A DNA stretch of 64,000 nt from Arcicella aurantiaca (GTDB lineage: Bacteria; Bacteroidota; Bacteroidia; Cytophagales; Spirosomataceae): the NCBI RefSeq assembly GCF_003148625.1, contig NZ_QGGO01000008.1:1-64000 (forward strand). Reading direction: 5' to 3'. The position numbers and the translations under genes were made by a program. This document shows positions 57,687 to 64,000 of this stretch, piece after piece (position 1 is the first letter of the stretch; each line of letters starts with the position of its first letter). The notes beneath the pieces were generated by a model that was given only the letters and a program-made list of their open reading frames with translations, had not been told where the DNA came from and ran no database searches.

Positions 57687-59039
57687 ATGAAACGTAGAGC
57701 ATTTCTGCAACATACTGCTTTGGCGGGTTCTTCCGCAATTGTATTACCCAACGTCATTTTTGGAAAGGAAAAAGAAGAGAAAAAAGTACGACTTGGCTTT
57801 ATTGGTGTCGGTCTGAGAGGGCGTAACCACGTAGAACAAGCACTTTTTAGACCTGATGTAGAAATTAATGCGATTTGCGACATCAACCAGACTGAAATTG
57901 ATAAGACTTTAGCCCTCATTAAATCAAAAAATCGGAAAGAGCCTGTTGTTTATAAGAATGGAGAACACGATTTTGAGAATATGGTTAAACGTGATGATTT
58001 AGATGGAATCGTCATTGCAACGCCTTGGGAATGGCACGTTCCAATGGCAGTTGTTGCCATGAAAGCAGGGAAATATACCGCAGTGGAGGTTTCGGCAACG
58101 GTAACTTTGCAAGAATCTTGGGATTTGGTAAATACTTACGAAAAGACAGGCTCACATTGTATGATTCTCGAAAATGTCTGTTATCGTCGTGATGTAATGG
58201 CGGTATTGAATATGGTGCGTCAGAATATGTTTGGAGATTTATTACACACACAATGCGGTTATCAGCATGATTTACGTGAAGTAAAATTTAACGACGGTAA
58301 ACAATATTATGGCGGAGGTGTAGAATTTGGAGAAAAAGCCATTTCAGAAGCTCGTTGGAGAACTCAACATTCCGTAGATAGAAACGGAGATTTATATCCA
58401 ACGCATGGTTTAGGCCCAGTAGCAGAAATGTTAAATATAAATCGTGGAAATCAGTTTTTGTATTTGACCTCAATGGCAACTAAATCAATGGGTTTGCATG
58501 AATATATTGTAAAAAAAGGAGGAGAGAATCACCCAAATGCCAAAGTGAAGTTTAAGTTAGGAGATATTGTAACAACCAATATAAAATGTGCTAATGGTGA
58601 AACCATAACGATTACGCATGATACCAACTTGCCACGTCCATATTCTTTAGGTTTTAGAGTACAAGGAACAAATGGTCTTTGGATGAATGACGGCAATCAT
58701 ATTTACTTGGAAGGAATTAGTAAAAAGCCACACACTTGGGACGATTTTAAAGAATATCAAGAAAAATACGACCATCCACTTTGGAAAACACACGCACAAA
58801 GTGCCGAAAATGCGGGTCATGGCGGAATCGACTTTTTTGTGATTAGAGCTTTTATCGAATCTATTAAAAGAAATGTTGCTCCACCAATTGACGTATATGA
58901 TGCAGCCGCATGGTCGGCGATTAGTCCTCTGTCAGAAGAATCAATTGCGAAAGGTTCAGCACCAATCAAAATTCCAGATTTTACTCGTGGAAAATGGAAA
59001 ACTAACAAACCCATTTTTGCTTTAAATGATGAGTATTAA
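57687..59039 (+). CDS. Gfo/Idh/MocA-family oxidoreductase, GH109-like
   Basis: 450 residues. A Tat-type signal (KRRAFLQHTALAGSSAIVLP) is followed by a Rossmann fold (GFIGVGLRGRNHVEQAL) and the C-terminal Gfo/Idh/MocA domain. The domain ends with GIDFFVIRAFIESIKR and ends in KPIFALNDEY, a pattern of Bacteroidota GH109 NAD-dependent alpha-N-acetylgalactosaminidase-like enzymes. It would act on exported glycans. The last 19 codons are repeated downstream (59113-59172). Confidence 0.75.
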   Translation: MKRRAFLQHTALAGSSAIVLPNVIFGKEKEEKKVRLGFIGVGLRGRNHVEQALFRPDVEINAICDINQTEIDKTLALIKSKNRKEPVVYKNGEHDFENMVKRDDLDGIVIATPWEWHVPMAVVAMKAGKYTAVEVSATVTLQESWDLVNTYEKTGSHCMILENVCYRRDVMAVLNMVRQNMFGDLLHTQCGYQHDLREVKFNDGKQYYGGGVEFGEKAISEARWRTQHSVDRNGDLYPTHGLGPVAEMLNINRGNQFLYLTSMATKSMGLHEYIVKKGGENHPNAKVKFKLGDIVTTNIKCANGETITITHDTNLPRPYSLGFRVQGTNGLWMNDGNHIYLEGISKKPHTWDDFKEYQEKYDHPLWKTHAQSAENAGHGGIDFFVIRAFIESIKRNVAPPIDVYDAAAWSAISPLSEESIAKGSAPIKIPDFTRGKWKTNKPIFALNDEY

Positions 59040-59040
59040 C

Positions 59041-59101
59041 GTAACACAGACTTTAGTCTGTAAGTTTTGTAATTTTACATACAGACTAAAGTCTGTGTTA
59101 C
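59041..59101. repeat. Palindromic repeat, copy 1
   Basis: GTAACACAGACTTTAGTCTG and its inverse around a short spacer: a REP-like hairpin, with the same unit at 59174-59224. A dispersed element or terminator. Confidence 0.75.
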
Positions 59102-59112
59102 TTTTACTTAAT

Positions 59113-59172
59113 TTTACTCGTGGAAAATGGAAAACTAACAAACCCATTTTTGCTTTGACTGATGAGTATTAG
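59113..59172 (+). pseudogene. Duplicate of the last codons of the GH109-like gene
   Basis: A 60-bp copy encoding FTRGKWKTNKPIFALTDEY-stop, against FTRGKWKTNKPIFALNDEY in the gene. It lies between two copies of the palindrome, so gene tail plus palindrome were duplicated in tandem. Confidence 0.85.
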
Positions 59173-59173
59173 T

Positions 59174-59224
59174 GTAACACAGACTTTAGTCTGTAAGTTG
59201 TTTACAGACTAAAGTCTGTGTTAC
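59174..59224. repeat. Palindromic repeat, copy 2
   Basis: The same palindrome as at 59041, with a shorter loop. Terminates the tandem duplication. Confidence 0.75.
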
Positions 59225-59279
59225 TTTTACTTATAAATTGTTTTTACTAATTTCACAGTAATTTATTGCCGAAATTTGA

Positions 59280-60353
59280 ATGAAAAATACGATTAGTGTA
59301 TCAACTCCTGGTAGAATTTGCCTTTTTGGAGAGCATCAAGATTATTTAGGTTTACCTGTTATTGCGGCGGCTATTTCACGAAGAGTTAATATTAAAGGTC
59401 ATTCTTCCCATGAGTCAAAAGCCATTATTCATTTACCAGATATTAGAAGAAATGTAAGTTTTGATATTTTTCCAGAAATGCCCTATACTTCAAAAAGGGA
59501 CTATTTTAAATCAGCTTTAAATATCTTGCAAAGAAATGGTTATACCTTTCAGAATGGTGTAGAATGTACTGTTAGAGGAAATATTCCTATCAATTCTGGA
59601 ACTTCAAGTTCTTCGGCATTATTAGTTAATTGGATTCACTTCTTAACAAAAGTTGCTGATAACCCCAAAGTTCTTTCTGAAGAAAACATTGCTGAAATTG
59701 CCTATCAGGCAGAGGTGGCAGAATTTAAAGAAGCAGGTGGGATGATGGACCATTATTCAACTGCGGTTGGAAATGTTATTTATTTAGAATCTACCCCAAA
59801 AATTAAGGTAGAGACTTTAAAACCCCAATTAGGTACATTTGTTTTAGGTGATTCGCAAGAACCGAAAGACACCGTTGGCATATTGAAAAGAGTAAAATAT
59901 GGAGTAATTGAAGCAATTGATAAAATAAAGAAAGTCAATCCAGAATATTCATTATTTACTACAAATCCAGAAGAATTAGCCGATTATGAAAAACTTCTCA
60001 CCACAGAAGAATTTGCTTTAATTCAGGCAAATATTGCTAATCGTGATATTTTGGTAAAAGCTTTAGATTTATTGAAATCTCCGTCATTTAATGATAAAGA
60101 TTTAGGTGAATTACTGAATATTCATCAAGATAATTTGAGAGATAAATTGAAAATTTCAACCCCTAAAATTGATAGAATGATTCAAGCGGGTTTAGACGCA
60201 GGAGCTTTAGGAGGAAAAATAAATGGTTCTGGCGGAGGTGGTTGTATGTTTGTTTATGCTCCTCAAAATGCTCTTGAAGTAGCGAAAGCCATTGAAAATC
60301 AAGGTGGGAGGGCTTACATCATTCGAGTTGATGAAGGAACAAAGGAAGATTAA
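59280..60353 (+). CDS. GHMP-family sugar kinase
   Basis: 357 residues. GRICLFGEHQDYLGLPVIAAAI is the galactokinase-type substrate motif, GNIPINSGTSSSSALLVN the ATP-binding motif 2, and GKINGSGGGGCMFVYAP motif 3. It phosphorylates a sugar at C1 or a related hydroxyl; substrate not determined. It sits 27 bp ahead of a nucleotidyltransferase gene, an order typical of a sugar-1-phosphate to NDP-sugar salvage route. Confidence 0.85.
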   Translation: MKNTISVSTPGRICLFGEHQDYLGLPVIAAAISRRVNIKGHSSHESKAIIHLPDIRRNVSFDIFPEMPYTSKRDYFKSALNILQRNGYTFQNGVECTVRGNIPINSGTSSSSALLVNWIHFLTKVADNPKVLSEENIAEIAYQAEVAEFKEAGGMMDHYSTAVGNVIYLESTPKIKVETLKPQLGTFVLGDSQEPKDTVGILKRVKYGVIEAIDKIKKVNPEYSLFTTNPEELADYEKLLTTEEFALIQANIANRDILVKALDLLKSPSFNDKDLGELLNIHQDNLRDKLKISTPKIDRMIQAGLDAGALGGKINGSGGGGCMFVYAPQNALEVAKAIENQGGRAYIIRVDEGTKED

Positions 60354-60380
60354 AAAAGTAAAAAATAGAACGAAAAATAA

Positions 60381-61241
60381 ATGGCAAAATTATTAATCAT
60401 GGCGGGCGGAATGTCGTCACGAATGAAAAAAGTTGAAGGTTCAGAAGCACTTGATTCAGCTTTGGTACAACAAGCTAATACACTTCCAAAAGGAATGATT
60501 GGCGTTGGGAAAGACGGAAGACCTTTTATGGATTACCTTATTTATAATGCTCATTTAGCAGGATACGATGAGGTTTTAATCTTGAAAAATCCGAAAGATA
60601 CCGTTACAAAGCCTTATTATGATAAATTAGTGGAGGATGGAAAAGCATGGGGAATGAAGTTTAGATATGCTACACAACAAATCGCAGCAGACCGTGAAAA
60701 ACCCGCAGGAACTGCCGATGCTATTCAACAAGCTTTAGAACAAACGCCTGATTGGAAAGGTGGAAGATTTACTGTTTGTAATTCTGATAATTTGTATTCA
60801 GTACAAGTTTTGACACTTTTAAAAGAAAACCCAATTCAAAATGCCGTAGTTTCTTATGAAAGTATTGCGTTGGGTGTTGAACCTGAACGTGTAAAAGCCT
60901 TTGCGGTTATTAAAGCCGATGAAGAAGGTTATTTGGTAGAAATTATTGAAAAGCCAAACGACGAACAAATTGATTCTGCCAAAGATGCAAATGGTAAAAT
61001 TGGTGTAAACATGAATGTATTTCATTTCAATTATGATGACATTTTGGAATATGTAACCAAAGAACCATTTAATCCTGTGCGTAATGAGCGTGAGTTGCCA
61101 AGTGCGGTAATGAAAATGGCTCGTGAAAATCAGAAAAAGGTAATTACAGTTTCTGTGGAGGAAAACGTACCAGATTTGACATCTAAAGGAGATATTTCAA
61201 TTGTTCAAAAATACTTAGTGGATACTTTTGGCGATTTTTAA
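60381..61241 (+). CDS. Sugar-phosphate nucleotidyltransferase
   Basis: 286 residues with MAGGMSSRMKK (Gly-rich nucleotide motif, with the usual Lys or Arg) and FTVCNSDNLYS (metal Asp). It would couple NTP and a sugar phosphate, probably the product of the upstream GHMP kinase. Substrate specificity cannot be read from sequence. Confidence 0.8.
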   Translation: MAKLLIMAGGMSSRMKKVEGSEALDSALVQQANTLPKGMIGVGKDGRPFMDYLIYNAHLAGYDEVLILKNPKDTVTKPYYDKLVEDGKAWGMKFRYATQQIAADREKPAGTADAIQQALEQTPDWKGGRFTVCNSDNLYSVQVLTLLKENPIQNAVVSYESIALGVEPERVKAFAVIKADEEGYLVEIIEKPNDEQIDSAKDANGKIGVNMNVFHFNYDDILEYVTKEPFNPVRNERELPSAVMKMARENQKKVITVSVEENVPDLTSKGDISIVQKYLVDTFGDF

Positions 61242-61247
61242 TAAAGC

Positions 61248-61748
61248 ATGAAGAAAATTGTAGTCCTCCTAATAATTTCAATTTATAGTTTGAAATTATA
61301 TTCACAGAACAATGCTCAGAATCGAGAACCAACCTATTATTTAGATTCGGTTGAATGTGTAGGCATTCCCCAATTTGACCCTTTATTTATTGATAATCTA
61401 CGAATTGGAAATAAAGCTGGAACAAATGGACAGGTTTTTATTAACACGAAAAAAAGCCATAAGTTTAATTGGATATATTTTAGTACAATTGCTGCAAATT
61501 ATTCCAAGTACAAAACTGCCTTATTCATGGTCAATAATGAGTTAGTGAAAAACCAAAAATATAATAAAATTGATTCTTCATATATTTTGAAAATTGAACA
61601 ATTTGATAGCAAAGATTTATTGGTAGTTGGAAAGAAAATAAAAAAAACGGTGATTCTCAATATTATAACTAAAACAAAGGAGAATATTGAAAAATCAAAG
61701 ATAATTCATATTCGAGGTTCTAATGAACTAACTAAAAATACCAATTAA
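61248..61748 (+). CDS. Secreted protein, function unknown
   Basis: 166 residues with a signal peptide (VVLLIISIYSLKLYSQ) and a basic, Asn/Lys-rich beta body. It follows the nucleotidyltransferase by 6 bp and a terminator closes the unit. No domain was recognised. Confidence 0.5.
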   Translation: MKKIVVLLIISIYSLKLYSQNNAQNREPTYYLDSVECVGIPQFDPLFIDNLRIGNKAGTNGQVFINTKKSHKFNWIYFSTIAANYSKYKTALFMVNNELVKNQKYNKIDSSYILKIEQFDSKDLLVVGKKIKKTVILNIITKTKENIEKSKIIHIRGSNELTKNTN

Positions 61749-61761
61749 TCATAACTATCAT

Positions 61762-61800
61762 GCCTCGATAAACGTTATAAGTTTGTCGAGGTATTTTTTT
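61762..61800 (+). terminator. Rho-independent terminator
   Basis: GCCTCGA and TCGAGG-type stem with an AAAC/GTTT extension, followed by a run of T. Confidence 0.7.
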
Positions 61801-61807
61801 ACCTTTG
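61800..61807 (+). promoter_or_regulatory. Candidate -7 box of the Rpn-like gene
   Basis: TACCTTTG, matching TAnnTTTG, 24 bp before the ATG at 61832. Confidence 0.5.
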
Positions 61808-61831
61808 TAAAGAAATCAAAATACGATAATC

Positions 61832-62626
61832 ATGCTCGGAAATTTAGATAACGAAGTTATTTTCAAAAAAGCCTTTACTGATAAAATTGTTTTTAAACAG
61901 TTTGTTAAAGATATTTTAGAAATTGATGTTGAAATTGATACTATTGAAACTGAAAAAAAGTTTAATCCTAAAATTGGTCATATAGATTTTGAGCTTGATA
62001 TTTTTGCAGAAACAATTGATAAACGAGTAGTGATTGAAATTCAAAAAGTAGAGTACGACCATAATTTCGATAGATTTTTACATTACTTTTTTATGGTCAT
62101 TGCCGAACAACAAAGACGTAGTGCAGAATATGGAATTGAACAGATAGTGTATATGATAGTAGTTTTGACTGCACCATATTCAATTAATCAGAAAAACGGC
62201 AAACCAGTAAAAGATGAATTTTTAATGGTGAATATCAATCCAAAAACATTTAAGGGAGAGGAAAGAGATATTTATGGTCATCAATTCGTATGTCTAAATC
62301 CAAACCATCCTGATAAAGAAACTCCTAAAAGAATTCGAGATTGGTTAGATTTAATTTATCAATCAATTCACAGTCCAGAACGACCGAATGTAAATGAATC
62401 AAATGAAGGAATAAAGCGAGTAGTTGACTTAATTAGCTTTGAAGATTTATCGCCTGTAGAATTGGCGGAAGCAAAGAAAAAAGAATCAACGAAGGTAGCA
62501 TCTTTGAAAATGAAGCGTTCAGTTGCCTTAGAAATTGCTCAGAATTTGAAAAATATTGGAATGTCAGATGATGATATTTTGAAAGTTACAGGTCTAACTG
62601 AAATTGAAATCAAATATCTGGAGTAA
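61832..62626 (+). CDS. Rpn-family PD-(D/E)XK nuclease/putative transposase
   Basis: 264 residues. LDNEVIFKKAFTDKIVFKQFV is an Rpn N-terminus; HIDFELDIFAETIDKRVVIEIQ contains the Asp and E-x-Q core of the nuclease. The helical C-terminus (MSDDDILKVTGLTEIEIKYL) looks HTH-like. It belongs to the same broad family as the 7750 gene but to a different subgroup. No terminal repeats were seen. Confidence 0.75.
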   Translation: MLGNLDNEVIFKKAFTDKIVFKQFVKDILEIDVEIDTIETEKKFNPKIGHIDFELDIFAETIDKRVVIEIQKVEYDHNFDRFLHYFFMVIAEQQRRSAEYGIEQIVYMIVVLTAPYSINQKNGKPVKDEFLMVNINPKTFKGEERDIYGHQFVCLNPNHPDKETPKRIRDWLDLIYQSIHSPERPNVNESNEGIKRVVDLISFEDLSPVELAEAKKKESTKVASLKMKRSVALEIAQNLKNIGMSDDDILKVTGLTEIEIKYLE

Positions 62627-62672
62627 ATAATTATCCCTAAATCATTGAAAATAATCCGATTAAAGCAAAAAA

Positions 62673-64000
62673 ATGTCAAGCAATAACTCACAAGTAGTAA
62701 ACCTTATTGAAAACGGAAACCGTTATGCCAACTCATTAACGGAGTATTCTCGCCGTAAAACCATTACTGTCAATATTGGCGATGTACCGATGGGTTCAGA
62801 TTTTCCGATAAGAGTGCAGTCAATGACTACCATTGACACGATGGATACCATTGGGTCGGTAGAACAAACCATTAGAATGGTTGAGTCTGGTTGCGAATAT
62901 GTACGTATTACTGCACCATCGGTAAAAGAAGCTCAAAATTTAGATAATATTCGTAAAGAGTTAAGAGTAAGAGGATATAACGTTCCATTAGTTGCCGATA
63001 TTCACTTTACGCCAAATGCAGCAGAATTAGCAGCTCGCTTGGTTGAAAAAGTTAGAATAAACCCCGGTAATTATGCTGACAAAAAGCGTTTTGAAACCAT
63101 AGATTATACCGAATCTTCGTATCAGGCTGAATTAGATAGAATCAGGGATAAATTTTTGCCTTTAGTAAATATCTGTAAAGAATATGGTACTGCCATGCGT
63201 ATTGGTACAAATCATGGTTCGTTAAGTGATAGAATTTTAAGTCGGTACGGAGATACGCCACTCGGAATGGTTGAATCTGCTTTGGAGTTTTTGAGAATTT
63301 GCGAAGACGAAAATTATGATAATATCGTTCTTTCAATGAAGGCTTCTAACACACAAGTGATGGTGGAGGCGTATCGTTTATTATGCAAAAAACTGAACGA
63401 AGAAGGTTTAAAACCTTATCCCTTGCATTTAGGTGTTACAGAAGCTGGAGAAGGCGAAGATGGAAGAATTAAATCTGCCGTTGGAATTGGTACATTATTG
63501 GAAGACGGTTTAGGAGATACTGTAAGAGTTAGCTTAACAGAAGACCCAGAACTGGAAGCTCCTGTGGCAAAAGCTTTAATTGATAGATATTCAAATAGAA
63601 AAGAAAATTCAAAATTGATTGCGAATTTTAACTCACAACTCACAACTATCAATTCACAACTGAAATTCGATTCACCAATAAATCCCTTTCAATATCACAG
63701 AAGAACAACGCATGAAGTAGCAAACTTTGGTGGTCATAATGTACCAAGGGTTATTGCTGATTATTCGCAAATTGAAGTTTCGGAACATGATGATTTAAAA
63801 ACGATTGGACATTTTTATTTGCCTTTGCCTGATAAATGGACAATGAATGATTTAGGAGCTGACTACATTTACACCGCTCAAAATCCTGCGAAATTCATGT
63901 TGCCAATGGGATTAAAAGAAATTTTGGATTATAGTATTTGGAAAGAACAAGCCGATAAAATCAACAAAATTCCATTATTTTCTTTAAATGAATTTGTAGA
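62673..64000 (+). CDS. ispG: (E)-4-hydroxy-3-methylbut-2-enyl-diphosphate synthase, partial at right edge
   Basis: At least 442 residues, still open at the window end. [25 protein letters not shown] is diagnostic, with RVKI-type and NPGNYAD segments and the long insert of the Bacteroidota type. It converts MEcPP to HMBPP with a 4Fe-4S cluster in the methylerythritol-phosphate isoprenoid pathway. The cluster Cys residues are expected beyond the edge. Confidence 0.9.
   Translation, partial: MSSNNSQVVNLIENGNRYANSLTEYSRRKTITVNIGDVPMGSDFPIRVQSMTTIDTMDTIGSVEQTIRMVESGCEYVRITAPSVKEAQNLDNIRKELRVRGYNVPLVADIHFTPNAAELAARLVEKVRINPGNYADKKRFETIDYTESSYQAELDRIRDKFLPLVNICKEYGTAMRIGTNHGSLSDRILSRYGDTPLGMVESALEFLRICEDENYDNIVLSMKASNTQVMVEAYRLLCKKLNEEGLKPYPLHLGVTEAGEGEDGRIKSAVGIGTLLEDGLGDTVRVSLTEDPELEAPVAKALIDRYSNRKENSKLIANFNSQLTTINSQLKFDSPINPFQYHRRTTHEVANFGGHNVPRVIADYSQIEVSEHDDLKTIGHFYLPLPDKWTMNDLGADYIYTAQNPAKFMLPMGLKEILDYSIWKEQADKINKIPLFSLNEFV

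Overview
The window comes from an AT-rich member of the Bacteroidota, most likely Cytophagales. This is inferred from several features: a long Bacteroidota-type IspG, LytTR/LytS regulators beside a TonB-type outer-membrane beta-barrel receptor, lipoproteins, an ABC three-component system, TAnnTTTG promoter boxes and weak Shine-Dalgarno use. No genus was established.

Layout. (1) Bases 1-7300 hold an accessory defence-like region, all on the minus strand: a HEPN protein, a P-loop ATPase, a small membrane protein flanked by cassette-like palindromic ends, and an ABC three-component operon (DUF3732-type SMC-like ATPase, middle component, third component). (2) Bases 7540-10010 form a 2.5-kb interval bounded by two copies of a 22-bp att-like site. 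It carries an Rpn-type PD-(D/E)XK nuclease gene and two small envelope genes. (3) Bases 10010-43290 form a 33-kb element bounded by the second and third att-like copies. Most of its genes lie head to tail on the plus strand. It encodes DNA-binding proteins, a small packaging-type ATPase, an amidoligase, an RyR-domain protein, a HExxH protein, two candidate structural proteins, four candidate cell-wall hydrolases, spanin-like proteins, about fifteen single-span membrane proteins, two fibre-like proteins, two membrane-anchored SGNH-type esterases, a Dam-type methylase, a toxin-antitoxin pair and lipoproteins. No terminase, portal, tape-measure, sheath or conjugation genes were recognised. (4) Bases 43302-44540 encode a tyrosine recombinase with several substituted catalytic residues, just outside the third att-like copy, followed by two tandem tRNA-Lys genes. 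(5) Bases 45 kb to the end are ordinary chromosome: two-component system, TonB-type receptor, SPFH protein, SDR, holA, ACP phosphodiesterase, SlyD-type FKBP, dCMP deaminase, folE/queD, a GH109-like oxidoreductase, a GHMP kinase plus nucleotidyltransferase, a second Rpn-like protein, and ispG running off the right edge.

The most interesting part is the 33-kb element. Its gene set fits a tailless, probably membrane-containing, virus-like element better than a tailed prophage or a conjugative transposon. A recurrent PLLGN motif sits next to the transmembrane helix in five of its proteins. One of these proteins can only be made by a -1 shift on a T-tract. A 10-bp phased repeat precedes the putative structural genes. 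The virus-like interpretation is inference; the genes, repeats and motifs are read directly from the sequence.
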